Shown here piece by piece: positions 17,768 through 27,117 of a DNA stretch of 64,000 bases. The stretch lies in the NCBI RefSeq assembly GCF_900094585.1, contig NZ_FMAG01000002.1:326007-390006 (forward strand), read 5' to 3'. The stretch is from Martinezella multihospitum (GTDB taxonomy: Bacteria > Pseudomonadota > Alphaproteobacteria > Rhizobiales > Rhizobiaceae). Numbering within the stretch: the stretch's first letter is position 1; each line of letters begins with the position of its first letter. Both the position numbers and the translations under genes were made by a program. The notes beneath the pieces were generated by a model. It saw only the letters and a list, made by a program, of their open reading frames with translations. It made no database searches and was not told the DNA's origin.

Positions 17768-19027
17768 ATGATGATGGGTAGAGCCAAACTCACGATTATC
17801 CCGCCGGGCAAGCCTTTGACCGGACGCGCCATGCCGCCGGGATCGAAGTCGATCACCAACCGCGCACTGCTGCTCGCAGGCCTTGCCAAGGGCACGAGCC
17901 GGCTGACCGGCGCGCTGAAGAGCGACGATACCCGCTATATGGCCGAAGCGCTGCGCGCCATGGGCGTTGTCATCGACGAGCCCGACGATACCACGTTCAT
18001 CGTCACCGGCAGCGGAAAGCTGCAGGCGCCGGCTGCCCCGCTTTTCCTCGGCAATGCCGGCACGGCGACGCGCTTCCTGACGGCTGCCGCCGCTCTGGTC
18101 GAAGGCAAGGTCATCGTCGATGGTGACGCCCATATGCGCAAGCGGCCGATCGGCCCGCTCGTCGACGCATTGCGCTCGCTCGGCGTCGATGCCTCCACGG
18201 AAACTGGCTGCCCGCCCGTCACCATCAACGGCACCGGCCGCTTCGAGGCTAGCCGCGTGCAGATCGATGGTGGCCTGTCCAGCCAGTATGTCTCGGCGCT
18301 GTTGATGATGGCCGCCGGTGGCGACCGCGCCGTCGATGTCGAGCTACTGGGCGAGCATATCGGCGCCCTCGGCTATATCGACCTGACGGTCGCGGCCATG
18401 CGCGCTTTCGGCGCCAAGGTCGAGCGCGTGAGCCCGGTCGCCTGGCGTGTCGAGCCCACCGGCTATCATGCGGCCGATTTCCTGATCGAGCCGGATGCCT
18501 CTGCGGCAACCTATCTCTGGGCGGCCGAAGTGCTGAGCGGCGGCAGGATCGATCTTGGCACGCCGGCCGAGCAGTTCTCGCAGCCGGACGCAAAGGCCTA
18601 TGATCTGATCTCGAAATTCCCGCATCTTCCGGCCGTCATCGACGGTTCGCAGATGCAGGATGCCATCCCGACGCTCGCCGTTCTCGCCGCCTTCAACGAA
18701 ACGCCGGTGCGCTTCGTCGGCATCGAAAACCTGCGCGTCAAGGAATGCGATCGTATTCGTGCGCTGTCGAGCGGCCTGTCGCGCATCGTTCCGAACCTCG
18801 GCACGGAAGAGGGTGACGATCTGATCGTCGCATCCGATCCGGGTCTCGCCGGCAAGGTCCTGCCGGCGGAGATCGACAGTTTCGCCGATCACCGCATCGC
18901 CATGAGCTTTGCGCTCGCCGGCCTGAAAATCGGCGGCATCACCATTCTCGACCCCGATTGCGTCGCCAAAACCTTCCCGTCCTATTGGAACGTGCTGGCT
19001 TCGCTTGGAGTCGCTTACGAAGACTGA
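17768..19027 (+). CDS. aroA: EPSP synthase-type enzyme (AroA paralogue)
   Basis: 419 residues; three in-frame ATG codons in a row make the exact start uncertain. The family's PPGSKSITNRALLLAGLA motif (residues 23-40), LFLGNAGTATRFLTA (92-106), RKRPIGPLVDAL, the GGLSSQYVSALLMMA block and the C-terminal SFADHRIAMSFAL are all present. EPSP synthase joins phosphoenolpyruvate to shikimate-3-phosphate in aromatic amino-acid synthesis. The substrate-loop pattern GNAGTA resembles class I (E. coli/plant) enzymes, not the class II type I recall as the main AroA of rhizobia. It may therefore be a second copy. The position equivalent to E. coli Pro101 is Phe103. Confidence 0.82.
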   Translation: MMMGRAKLTIIPPGKPLTGRAMPPGSKSITNRALLLAGLAKGTSRLTGALKSDDTRYMAEALRAMGVVIDEPDDTTFIVTGSGKLQAPAAPLFLGNAGTATRFLTAAAALVEGKVIVDGDAHMRKRPIGPLVDALRSLGVDASTETGCPPVTINGTGRFEASRVQIDGGLSSQYVSALLMMAAGGDRAVDVELLGEHIGALGYIDLTVAAMRAFGAKVERVSPVAWRVEPTGYHAADFLIEPDASAATYLWAAEVLSGGRIDLGTPAEQFSQPDAKAYDLISKFPHLPAVIDGSQMQDAIPTLAVLAAFNETPVRFVGIENLRVKECDRIRALSSGLSRIVPNLGTEEGDDLIVASDPGLAGKVLPAEIDSFADHRIAMSFALAGLKIGGITILDPDCVAKTFPSYWNVLASLGVAYED

Positions 19028-19119
19028 CGCTCCGCCATCTTAGGGAGGGCTGAGCGCAGGCATATTCCTGACGTGAAGCGGCGCCGACAACGGCGTCGCA
19101 GCCGTCCTTTGGGGGAGTG

Positions 19120-21057
19120 ATGACACGGCTTTGCGGGTTCTTCCTGGCTCTGTGCCTGCTGCTTTGCGCAACGGCGGTGGCGGCAGCCGAGCTCATCACC
19201 AGTTTCGATCAGGCAATCGTCCTCCATCGTGACGGTTCCATGCGGGTCGTCGAGACGATCTCCGTCAATGCCGAGGGCCGAAGCATCCGCCGCGGCATCT
19301 TCCGGGATTTTCCGCTTGTTATGACCGATGCCAACGGCCGCGAGATTGAGGTGGATTTCAAGGTCGTCTCTGTCGAGCGTGACGGCCAGCCGGAGGATTG
19401 GCGCAGCGAGCGCATCAGCGGCGGCGAGCGCATCTATATCGGCAACGCCGACAGAAGCCTCAACCCGGGCCTGCACACATTCCGCATCACCTACGACACC
19501 GACAGGCAGATGCGTTATTTCGACGATCACGATGAGCTGTACTGGAACGTGACCGGCAATGGCTGGGTGTTCCCGATCATCAATGCCAAGGCGGTGGTGA
19601 CGCTGCCGGATGGCGTGCAGCCGCAGCAGCTTGCCTTCTTCACCGGGCCACTCGGCGCCACTGACAAGAACGCAAGTGCGAGCGCGCAGGGCAATACGGT
19701 GGCTTTCGTCACGACCAGGCCGCTCGCCACGGCTGAAGGCCTGACGATCGCCATCAAGCTGGCGAAGGGAGTAATTGCGCCGCCGAGCGACAGCCGGCAA
19801 TGGGGGTGGTTCCTTCGGGATCATCTCGATACGATCATTGCCATCGGCGGGTTGATCCTGCTGTTTGCCTATTACATGCGAAGCTGGATCGCCGTCGGCC
19901 GAGATCCTCCGGCGGGCGTCATGGTCCCGCGCTGGGACCCGCCCGAAGGCATCTCTCCGGCGCTAGTGAACTATATCGACAACAAGGGTTTCGGCAGTTC
20001 CGGCTGGACGGCGTTCTCGGCAACGGCGATCGATCTTGCCGTGCGCGGCTATGTGATCCTCGACGACCTGCAGAAAAAACTGGTCATCCGTCCGTCAGGC
20101 AAGGCAGGCAGCGATCTCGGCGGCGGCGACAAGGTGCTGATGCAGGCCGTTGGGCCATTCTCTCCGCTTGTCATCGACAGGGAAAACGGCGAGGCGGTGC
20201 AGCGGCTCGGCGCGAAGTTCCGCAGCGCCATCGAGCGCGATCATCGCGGCGAATATTACAAGGCCAATTCGCTCTACATTATCGGCGGTGTTGCCCTGTC
20301 GATCTTCATCCTGGCCTCCATCATCATTTTCGGGCGGCTGCATGAAAATGTGGTGCCGCTGATCCTCATGCCCGGCTTCCTGTCGGTCTTCGTGACGATC
20401 TTTGCCAGCATCATCGGCCGGCGATTCCGGCGCCACAATGCCGGCCTCGGCCAGCGAATTATTTCCGTTTTGATCTGCGCCTTCTTCGGCTTCATCCTGG
20501 TATCGGCTATCGTCAACGGTTTTGCCGTAGCCGTCGTGCCGCTATGGGAAGCCGGCCTGCTGCCGCTAGTGGCCGGCATTGTCGGCATTTTCGCGCTCAA
20601 CGTCGTCTTCTATTTCCTGATGGGCGCGCCGACGCCGCTCGGACGCAAGATGATGGATGGCATCGCCGGCCTCAGGCAATATCTGACGCTTGCCGAGCGT
20701 GACCGCATGAACATGCAGGGCGCACCGCAGATGTCGCCGCAGCATTTCGAAAAGCTGCTGCCCTATGCAGTCGCGCTCGGTGTCGAAAAGCCCTGGTCGA
20801 GTGCCTTCGAGAATTGGCTTGCCACAGCCGCAGGAGCAACCGTAGCAGCCGCCTATGCGCCGGTCTGGTATTCCGGCAATTTCAACCCCGGCAATATCGG
20901 CGGAACGATCGGCGATTTCTCCTCCTCGATGGCCTCCACCATCGCCTCGACCATTCCTGCGCCGGCATCGAGCTCATCGTCCGCTTTCGGCGGCGGTGGA
21001 GGTGGCGGCGGGTCCTCCGGCGGCGGTGGCGGCGGTGGCGGCGGCGGAGGGTGGTAA
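19120..21057 (+). CDS. DUF2207 membrane protein
   Basis: 645 residues from ATG 19120, behind GGGGGAG. A signal peptide (to about residue 23) is followed by an extracytoplasmic beta-rich DUF2207 domain (about 25-230). A membrane helix lies at about 245-260, a soluble part follows, and two or three more helices lie at about 390-500. The C-terminus is a low-complexity Gly/Ser tail encoded by repeated GGCGGT codons. The family is often paired with LemA and has no firm function. Upstream are the AroA paralogue and lemA. Confidence 0.88.
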   Translation: MTRLCGFFLALCLLLCATAVAAAELITSFDQAIVLHRDGSMRVVETISVNAEGRSIRRGIFRDFPLVMTDANGREIEVDFKVVSVERDGQPEDWRSERISGGERIYIGNADRSLNPGLHTFRITYDTDRQMRYFDDHDELYWNVTGNGWVFPIINAKAVVTLPDGVQPQQLAFFTGPLGATDKNASASAQGNTVAFVTTRPLATAEGLTIAIKLAKGVIAPPSDSRQWGWFLRDHLDTIIAIGGLILLFAYYMRSWIAVGRDPPAGVMVPRWDPPEGISPALVNYIDNKGFGSSGWTAFSATAIDLAVRGYVILDDLQKKLVIRPSGKAGSDLGGGDKVLMQAVGPFSPLVIDRENGEAVQRLGAKFRSAIERDHRGEYYKANSLYIIGGVALSIFILASIIIFGRLHENVVPLILMPGFLSVFVTIFASIIGRRFRRHNAGLGQRIISVLICAFFGFILVSAIVNGFAVAVVPLWEAGLLPLVAGIVGIFALNVVFYFLMGAPTPLGRKMMDGIAGLRQYLTLAERDRMNMQGAPQMSPQHFEKLLPYAVALGVEKPWSSAFENWLATAAGATVAAAYAPVWYSGNFNPGNIGGTIGDFSSSMASTIASTIPAPASSSSSAFGGGGGGGGSSGGGGGGGGGGGW

Positions 21058-21060
21058 TTG

Positions 21061-21112
21061 ACCACCTCCCCCTTGAGGGGGGAGGTCGCCGCAAAGCGGC
21101 GGGTGGGGGTGA
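21061..21112 (-). repeat. Palindromic intergenic repeat, copy 1
   Basis: A GC-rich inverted-repeat unit with CTCCCCCTTGAGGGGGGAG and GCCGCAAAGCGGC hairpins, in the opposite orientation to the next copy at 21141-21189. It starts three bases after the DUF2207 stop codon and may act as its terminator. It resembles the short palindromic element families described in rhizobia; I cannot assign it to a named family. Confidence 0.7.
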
Positions 21113-21140
21113 CTATTGTTTGGCTGTGGAGGTTATCGCA

Positions 21141-21189
21141 ATCACCCCACCCCGGCCTTCGGCCGACCCTCCCCCTCAAGGGGAGGGTG
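21141..21189 (+). repeat. Palindromic intergenic repeat, copy 2
   Basis: The pattern ATCACCCCACCCCGGCC, then TTCGGCCGACC, then CTCCCCCTCAAGGGGAGGGTG matches the reverse complement of copy 1 (21061-21112) with a few differences. A third copy lies at 21632-21680. The two hairpins inside it could form in RNA. Confidence 0.7.
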
Positions 21190-21224
21190 TAGATCGCGGC
21201 GCATCAATTTTGTGTCTTCAACAG

Positions 21225-21692
21225 ATGGATACCCTGATGCCCCAAAAACCCTCCAAGCTCGATCGCTTCAAAATCGCCAACAGCCGCCGTCTGCGAGCCG
21301 GTTCGACCGATGCGGAAGCCAAGCTTTGGAAGCATCTGTGGCGCATCCCGATCGAGGGCACCCACTTTCGCCGGCAGGTTCCGATCGGGCGCTATTTTGC
21401 TGATTTCGCCTGTCATCAGATCGGCCTGATCATCGAGCTTGACGGCAGTCAACATGCTGAGGATGCGGCAAGACGTTACGATGCCGAGCGGACGGCCTTT
21501 CTTGAAGGCCAAGGCTATCACGTGGTCCGATTCTGGAATGCCGAGGTCATGGATGAGGTCGAGGCCGTCCTGGATACGATATTTGCCATTGTGCAGCAGC
21601 GGCAAATTTTGCTAGCAGAGGCCGACTATTTTCACCCCACTCCGGCACGCCGTGCCGACCCTCTCTCTCAAGGGGAGGGTGAGGAACCTTGA
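21225..21692 (+). CDS. DUF559 (endonuclease-fold) protein
   Basis: 155 residues from ATG 21225; ATG 21237 is also possible. The DUF559 core is clear: [34 protein letters not shown] and [12 protein letters not shown], a very-short-patch-repair/restriction-endonuclease-like fold with the conserved acidic and QXK-like residues. The function is not established. The last 20 residues are read from a palindromic repeat (21632-21680), which has replaced or extended the natural C-terminus. The stop lies one base before the glyS start. Confidence 0.85.
   Translation: MDTLMPQKPSKLDRFKIANSRRLRAGSTDAEAKLWKHLWRIPIEGTHFRRQVPIGRYFADFACHQIGLIIELDGSQHAEDAARRYDAERTAFLEGQGYHVVRFWNAEVMDEVEAVLDTIFAIVQQRQILLAEADYFHPTPARRADPLSQGEGEEP
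21632..21680 (+). repeat. Palindromic repeat, copy 3, inside DUF559 3' end
   Basis: TTCACCCCACTCCGGCACGC..CTCAAGGGGAGGGTGAG matches the unit at 21141-21189. It lies within the reading frame of the DUF559 gene and codes for the residues around [16 protein letters not shown]. Confidence 0.75.
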
Positions 21693-21693
21693 C

Positions 21694-23808
21694 ATGCCCG
21701 ATCTCCTTCTCGAACTCCGCTCCGAGGAAATTCCCGCCCGTATGCAGCGCAAGGCTGCCGGCGACCTGAAGAAGCTGGTGACCGATGCCCTGGTCGAAGC
21801 GGGTCTTTCCTATGAAGGTGCCAGGGAATATTGGACGCCGCGGCGCCTCACGCTCGATATCCGCGGCCTGACGGCGCGCTCGGCCGATGTGCGCGAGGAG
21901 CGCAAGGGACCGCGCACCGATGCCAACGAGAAGGCGATCGAAGGCTTTTTGCGCGGTGCAGGCCTTTCTTCGGTTTCGGAAGCACAGGTCCAGAGCGATC
22001 CAAAAAAGGGCGATTTCTACGTCGCGATCATTTCCAAGCCTGGCCGTTCCGCCGAGGAAATCGTTGCTGCGGTCATGCCCGACATCATAAGAAATTTCCC
22101 CTGGCCGAAGTCGATGCGCTGGGGCAAGGCCTCGGTAAAACCCGGCTCGCTGCGCTGGGTGCGCCCGCTGCAGTCGATCGTCTGCACCTTCGGCACCGAG
22201 CATGAAGAAACCGTCGTCATCCCCTTCGAGATCGACGGCATCGTCGCCTCGAACGTGACCTATGGCCATCGCTTCCATGCGCCAGGCCCGATCACCGTCA
22301 AGCGTTTCGAAGACTATGCCTCGAGCCTGGAAAAGGCCTACGTTGTGCTCGATGCGGAGCGCCGCAAGGATATCATCCTGCATGATGCCCGTGATGTCGC
22401 CTTTGCCAATGGCCTCGAGCTGGTCGAGGACGAAGGCCTGCTGGAGGAAGTCTCCGGTCTTGTCGAGTGGCCGCAGGTACTGATGGGCTCCTTCGAGGAG
22501 GATTATTTGTCGATCCCGTCGGAAATCATCCGTCTGACCATCAAGACTAACCAGAAGTGTTTCGTCACCCGGCCACAGGCCGGGGAGACGCTATCCAACC
22601 GCTTCATCCTCGTCGCCAATATTCAGGCGACGGATGGCGGCAAGGAAATCATCCACGGCAACGGCAAGGTCGTGCGCGCCCGTCTGTCCGACGCGCTGCA
22701 CTTCTGGAAGCGCGACCAGGGCGATCTGCCCGATCTCGAAACGCTGGAAGCCTCGGCTAAAAAATTCGGTCTCGATCTGAAGAAGCCGCTCGACCAGCGC
22801 ATGGCCAAGCTCGATGCGTTGAACGTCACCTTCCACGCCAAGCTCGGCAGCCAGGGCGAACGTGTCGCCCGCATCCGTGCGCTGGCCGCTGACCTCGCCA
22901 AGATCACCGGCGCCGATGCCGCTCTGGCCGACCGCGCCGTCGTGCTCGCCAAGGCCGATCTGCGCACCGAAGCCGTCGGCGAGTTCCCCGAGCTGCAGGG
23001 CGTCATGGGCCGCAAATATGCGTCGCTGCAGGGCGAGAACGCGTCCGTGGCGACGGCGATCGAAGATCACTACAAGCCGCAAGGTCCCTCCGACCGCGTC
23101 CCCGAGGACAAAGTCGCCATCACGGTCGCGCTCGCTGACAAGCTGGATACGCTCGTCGGCTTCTGGGCGATCGACGAAAAGCCAACGGGCTCGAAGGACC
23201 CCTACGCGTTGCGCCGTGCCGCGCTTGGCGTCGTCCGCATCCTTCTGGAGCGCGGCGTGCGCCTGCCGCTGCTCGCAACCACCAAGGATGCCGACCTACT
23301 CGCTTTCTTCCATGATCGTCTCAAGGTTTATCTCCGCGATCTTGGCGCTCGCCACGACCTGATAGACGCCGTGCTGACGCCGGAGACTGACGATCTGCTG
23401 ATGGTCGCCCGTCGCGTCGAGGCGCTGACCGCCTTCATCACCTCCGAGGACGGCAAGAACCTGCTCGCCGGCACCAAGCGCGCCACCCAGCTTCTCGCTG
23501 CCGAAGAGAAGAAGGGCACCGTCGTTGCCGATAGCGTTTCGGAAGCCCTGCTGAAGCTCGATGCGGAAAAGGATCTCTTCGCCGCCGTGAAGGCTGCCTC
23601 CGCCGAGGCTTCCGACGCAATTGCCAAGGAAGATTTCCGCTCGGCCATGGCAGCCCTTTCCAAGCTGCGCGCGCCGGTCGACCGCTTCTTCGAGGACGTG
23701 CTCGTCAACGATGAAGACGCCGCCATCCGGGCCAATCGCCTGGCATTGCTGCGCCTGATCCGCGAGGCGACCGGCACCGTCGCCGACTTCTCGAAGATCG
23801 CGGGATAA
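21694..23808 (+). CDS. glyS: Glycyl-tRNA synthetase beta subunit
   Basis: 704 residues from ATG 21694; an upstream in-frame start at 21652 would add repeat-derived sequence. The N-terminal [18 protein letters not shown] is the standard start of GlyS. The C-terminal half shows the HD-domain and tRNA-binding (DALR-like) regions, including [26 protein letters not shown]. It is the partner of GlyQ encoded at 15965. It is preceded by DUF559 with one base between them and followed by DUF523 after 14 bases, so these genes may share a transcript. Confidence 0.97.
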   Translation: MPDLLLELRSEEIPARMQRKAAGDLKKLVTDALVEAGLSYEGAREYWTPRRLTLDIRGLTARSADVREERKGPRTDANEKAIEGFLRGAGLSSVSEAQVQSDPKKGDFYVAIISKPGRSAEEIVAAVMPDIIRNFPWPKSMRWGKASVKPGSLRWVRPLQSIVCTFGTEHEETVVIPFEIDGIVASNVTYGHRFHAPGPITVKRFEDYASSLEKAYVVLDAERRKDIILHDARDVAFANGLELVEDEGLLEEVSGLVEWPQVLMGSFEEDYLSIPSEIIRLTIKTNQKCFVTRPQAGETLSNRFILVANIQATDGGKEIIHGNGKVVRARLSDALHFWKRDQGDLPDLETLEASAKKFGLDLKKPLDQRMAKLDALNVTFHAKLGSQGERVARIRALAADLAKITGADAALADRAVVLAKADLRTEAVGEFPELQGVMGRKYASLQGENASVATAIEDHYKPQGPSDRVPEDKVAITVALADKLDTLVGFWAIDEKPTGSKDPYALRRAALGVVRILLERGVRLPLLATTKDADLLAFFHDRLKVYLRDLGARHDLIDAVLTPETDDLLMVARRVEALTAFITSEDGKNLLAGTKRATQLLAAEEKKGTVVADSVSEALLKLDAEKDLFAAVKAASAEASDAIAKEDFRSAMAALSKLRAPVDRFFEDVLVNDEDAAIRANRLALLRLIREATGTVADFSKIAG

Positions 23809-23822
23809 GACATGGGGGCGCG

Positions 23823-24317
23823 ATGACCGGAAAGATCCTCGTCAGCGCCTGCCTCATGGGCCATGCCGTCCGCTACGACGGCCGTTCCAAGCCGCTTGTC
23901 CATCCGGCGATCGATCGCTGGCGCGAGGAGGGGCTGTTGGTGACGATCTGCCCGGAGATGTCGGCGGGCATGGTGGTTCCAAGGCCGCCAGCCGAGATTG
24001 CTGGCGGCGCTACCGGCAAGGATGTGCTGGCCGGCACAGCAAAGGTAATGGAGATCACCGGCGGTGATGTTACGGCCGAATTTCGCCAGGCGGCGGAAAA
24101 TGCGCTGGCGCTCGCAACGGAAACCGGTTGTTGCTACGCTCTCTTGATCGACGGCAGCCCGTCCTGCGGCTCCGGCTTCATCTATGACGGCTCATTTTCC
24201 GGCGGCCGGCAGAATGGCATGGGCGTCACGGCGGCATTGCTCAAGCAGGCCGGCATCGAAGTCTATTCCGATCGCGAGATCGACAGGTTGGTCGAACGGC
24301 TGGCACTGATCGACTGA
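23823..24317 (+). CDS. DUF523 protein
   Basis: 164 residues. The family is recognised by ILVSACLMGHAVRYDG near the N-terminus and LLIDGSPSCGSGFIYDG near residues 106-122; the conserved cysteines (ACL, GCCY, PSCGS) are present. Members are small conserved proteins of unknown function, probably binding a metal or a nucleotide-like ligand. It starts 14 bases after glyS and is followed by a bidirectional terminator. Confidence 0.88.
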   Translation: MTGKILVSACLMGHAVRYDGRSKPLVHPAIDRWREEGLLVTICPEMSAGMVVPRPPAEIAGGATGKDVLAGTAKVMEITGGDVTAEFRQAAENALALATETGCCYALLIDGSPSCGSGFIYDGSFSGGRQNGMGVTAALLKQAGIEVYSDREIDRLVERLALID

Positions 24318-24340
24318 TACATCCATAGCAGCCAATTAAA

Positions 24341-24373
24341 AAACCGCCGGACGCAAGCCCGGCGGTTTCGCTT
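24341..24373. terminator. Bidirectional terminator between DUF523 and the chemoreceptor gene
   Basis: A perfect 10-bp stem, AAACCGCCGG (24341-24350) with CCGGCGGTTT (24359-24368), and an 8-base loop. It is followed by CGCTTTTT on the plus strand and preceded by AATTAAAA, giving TTTTAATT on the minus strand. The flanking genes converge here. Confidence 0.88.
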
Positions 24374-24393
24374 TTTGTCGTTGTGTCTCGCGC

Positions 24394-26211
24394 TCAGGCG
24401 GCCCTGCGACGATGATCCGCAGCCGGATGGCCATCGTTGACGCGGAAGCCGCGGATAAGTGCAAGAAGATCTTCCGTGTCGGCGGCGAGCGTCTCGGCCG
24501 ATGCGGTGGTCTCTTCGGCCATGGCGGCGTTCTGCTGCGTGGCGGCATCGAGCTGGTTCATCGAAGAGGAGATCGAGCGTAGCGTGGTGTCCTGCTCGGA
24601 GGCGCTGTGGGCGATCTTTGAGACGATCTCGTTGGCGGCCTTGATCTGATCGGAGATGCGCTTCAGCGCTTCGCCTGCCTCGCCGACGAGGCGAACGCCC
24701 TGGTCGACCTGGCCGGAGGAGCGGGCGATCTGGTCCTTGATCTCCTTGGCGGCTGCCGCGGAGCGCTGGGCGAGTTCGCGCACTTCCTGGGCAACGACCG
24801 CAAAGCCCTTGCCGGATTCGCCGGCACGAGCCGCTTCCACGCCGGCGTTGAGCGCCAGCAAATTGGTCTGGAAGGCGATCTCGTCGATGACGCCGATGAT
24901 CTTGCCGATTTCGGCCGAAGACTTCTCGATGCCGCTCATCGCTTCGATCGCCTGGGCAACCACGGCATCGCTGCGCGATGCTTCGGCGCTGACGGCATGG
25001 ACGCGCTTGCTGGCTTCATCGGCACCTTCAGCGGTCTGACGGACGGCGACGGTGAGCTCATCGAGTGCAGCCGAGGTCTCTTCCAGGCTGGCGGCCTGGC
25101 GCTCGGTGCGCTGCGATAGTTCGTTGGAAGCGCGACGGATCTCCTCCTTGCTGAGGCCGATGTCGTTGCCCTTGGAGTTGACACGACCCATCGCAGCTTC
25201 GAGATGCGATAGCGCCTCGTTGAAGTTGTTGCGAAGGCCGGCGTAGCTGGCGCCGAGATCGCCGCAACGCACCGTCAGGTCGCCGCGAGCGAGATCCTCG
25301 AGCGACTTGCCGATAACGGAGACGACACGCGCCTGTTCCTGGGCCTCGTCCTGCTGCTGGCGCAGGTTCTGTTCGCGCTCGTTGCTGATTTCAAGTTCCT
25401 GCGCCGCCTGACGGTCGGCGAGCGCGTGACGTTCGCGAATCTTTTCTTGCAGCGCCTGGGTCGCCTTCGCCATCAAGCCGATTTCGTTGCGCATCTCGGT
25501 ATGCGGGATGGCGGTCTTCACGTCTTCGTCGGCCACGGCCTTGAGGGCTGCATGGACATCGCCGAGCGGCTTGGTGATGCCGCGGATGAAGTAGAAGGCG
25601 GCGCCGATGCCGACCAGGAAGACGATGCCGCAGATCATGAGCGCACGCCACATGGTGGCATTGATCTGGTCCTGCAGGTCATCCATGTAGACGCCGCATC
25701 CCAGAACGATCTGCCAGGGCGCGAATGCTGCCGAATAGCTGCCCTTCAGGAAGAAGTCGCTGTCGGGGTGGCCGGGCTTGTTCCAGTAATAGATGGTGCG
25801 GCCGCCGCCCTTGATGGCCTTTTCCACCATTTCCTTGCTGAAATGGGTGCCGTTCTTGTCGACTTGCGAGGACATGTCCTTGCCGATATTGACCGGGCTC
25901 GGATGAATACGCTGGATAACGTTGTAATCGAAGCCGAAGAAATAGCCTGATGGCGTGAAGCTCACATGCGACAGCACCTTGAACGCCTCGGCCTGGGCGG
26001 CCTCATGCGTCATCTCGCCGGATTTCTCGCGCTGATAATACTGGTTCAAAACCGAGATGCCGGATTCGACCTGCGTGCGCAGCATGTCAAAGCGGTCGTC
26101 GTAAATGGAATCGGCCTGGGATCTGATCTGGAAATAAGTGGCCACCGCGAAGGCCGCCATCAGAACACCGAGCAGGGCAAATAATTGATGTGAAATCTTG
26201 AGATTCTTCAT
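24394..26211 (-). CDS. Methyl-accepting chemotaxis protein with single-Cache sensor
   Basis: 605 residues from ATG 26211 behind GGGAGG. Domains in order: membrane helix about 7-27; periplasmic sCache_2-type domain about 30-185 (with FFGFDYNVIQRIHPSPVNIGKDM); second helix about 190-212; HAMP domains about 215-360; and the MCP signalling hairpin about 400-590, with the invariant core [20 protein letters not shown]. Such receptors sense small ligands outside the cell and control CheA. No C-terminal CheR-tethering pentapeptide is seen (the end is RRRAA), unlike the receptor at 59604. The ligand is unknown; sCache_2 often binds small organic acids. Confidence 0.93.
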   Translation of the reverse strand: MKNLKISHQLFALLGVLMAAFAVATYFQIRSQADSIYDDRFDMLRTQVESGISVLNQYYQREKSGEMTHEAAQAEAFKVLSHVSFTPSGYFFGFDYNVIQRIHPSPVNIGKDMSSQVDKNGTHFSKEMVEKAIKGGGRTIYYWNKPGHPDSDFFLKGSYSAAFAPWQIVLGCGVYMDDLQDQINATMWRALMICGIVFLVGIGAAFYFIRGITKPLGDVHAALKAVADEDVKTAIPHTEMRNEIGLMAKATQALQEKIRERHALADRQAAQELEISNEREQNLRQQQDEAQEQARVVSVIGKSLEDLARGDLTVRCGDLGASYAGLRNNFNEALSHLEAAMGRVNSKGNDIGLSKEEIRRASNELSQRTERQAASLEETSAALDELTVAVRQTAEGADEASKRVHAVSAEASRSDAVVAQAIEAMSGIEKSSAEIGKIIGVIDEIAFQTNLLALNAGVEAARAGESGKGFAVVAQEVRELAQRSAAAAKEIKDQIARSSGQVDQGVRLVGEAGEALKRISDQIKAANEIVSKIAHSASEQDTTLRSISSSMNQLDAATQQNAAMAEETTASAETLAADTEDLLALIRGFRVNDGHPAADHRRRAA

Positions 26212-26223
26212 GGGGCCTCCCAC

Positions 26224-26576
26224 AGGGGTGAATACCGGTGCGGTTTCCTACCGCCTGTGCGATCGCCTGAGAAAATCCCAATACGCTTGCCGCCGCTTGA
26301 ATGACATGCTGCTGTCCGGTGGACAGTAAAATCGCTGTTTATGTCTAAAAAAGCTTTAATTGTAGGGGCTTGGTTGTATTTGTTCGCAAATGAAACCGGG
26401 GATATGTTCTTGGATCATAAGTAATACTTATTTTGACTTGAGAACAACTGTAATGACGCTGGAGTTTCGAACAATTTATTTAGATACGCCGAATATTAGA
26501 GATCTATATTTCAAACACGCGAACGCTTTCCTGCATTCGGCAAGCAAACAAACGCTGCCGGGAATGAGTTGCCAGA
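26224..26576. other. Gene-free AT-rich gap
   Basis: 353 bases between the chemoreceptor start and the 3' end of the next minus-strand gene. The segment at about 26330-26530 is clearly more AT-rich than its surroundings. A 111-residue open frame (26390-26725) overlaps the neighbouring gene and lacks family features, so I do not call it. I see no repeat or clear terminator. The promoter of the chemoreceptor gene is expected on its left side. Confidence 0.5.
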
Positions 26577-27005
26577 CTATTGGCGAAGCTGGAAGCCGGA
26601 GATATCGAGCGGCGCAGGTTCGCGCGCTGTGGAGGAGTTCGGCAAGGCTGCCGTCTGAGCCGTCATGTCGATGCCGTCGACGGGCTCACCTGCGGCTGCG
26701 AGCGCTTCGGGTGTGGGTTTGCTGACGAAGGTAACAGGCGAGCCGCCCATCCATGCTTCGGTGCGCACGACTCTTTTCTGACCATCGATATCGCGCACGA
26801 CGACCGATTGGGTGCCGGGCTCCAGCGTCGGCACGCTATATTCCTTTTCCGTGACCGGCGGCTTGAGCGGAGGGCAGTCGGCGCAGCTCTTGTCGATAAT
26901 GCTGCCTCTGCCGCCGATCATCGTGCCGTCGATCGGCTGGATCGACGAGGCCATGGCGGAGCCTCCGGCCAGTACGCATGCCAAGGTCAGAAAGAAGGAA
27001 CGCAT
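26577..27005 (-). CDS. Small secreted protein, possibly HPE1-like
   Basis: 142 residues with a signal peptide (MRSFFLTLACVLAGGSAMA-S, cleavage near residue 19). The mature part contains CADCPPLKPP (a CxxC pair near residues 41-44), then RDIDGQKRVVRTEAWMGGSPVTFVSK. This pattern resembles rhizobial and agrobacterial proteins annotated as plant-virulence-effector HPE1-like, a name I recall but cannot check. It would act outside the cytoplasmic membrane. The role is unknown and nothing here shows delivery into plant cells. Confidence 0.65.
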   Translation of the reverse strand: MRSFFLTLACVLAGGSAMASSIQPIDGTMIGGRGSIIDKSCADCPPLKPPVTEKEYSVPTLEPGTQSVVVRDIDGQKRVVRTEAWMGGSPVTFVSKPTPEALAAAGEPVDGIDMTAQTAALPNSSTAREPAPLDISGFQLRQ

Positions 27006-27117
27006 AACCGAGAACTCCGCCTATAGTGACGAAGACATTAGTGTAGCTTTATTTCCATCCCGTCAGGAGATTAGGTAAAAATTTAATGGACTTGCGATTG
27101 CAGAGCCGCAGTGATGT

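Noticed and set aside
20989..21056. Run of GGCGGT-type codons that looked like a tandem repeat or CRISPR-like array
   Set aside because: It is the glycine-rich C-terminal tail of the DUF2207 protein; no spacers or regular unit.
26390..26725. 111-residue open frame in the AT-rich gap
   Set aside because: It overlaps the 3' end of the secreted-protein gene on the opposite strand, lacks a ribosome site and its composition changes abruptly at the overlap.
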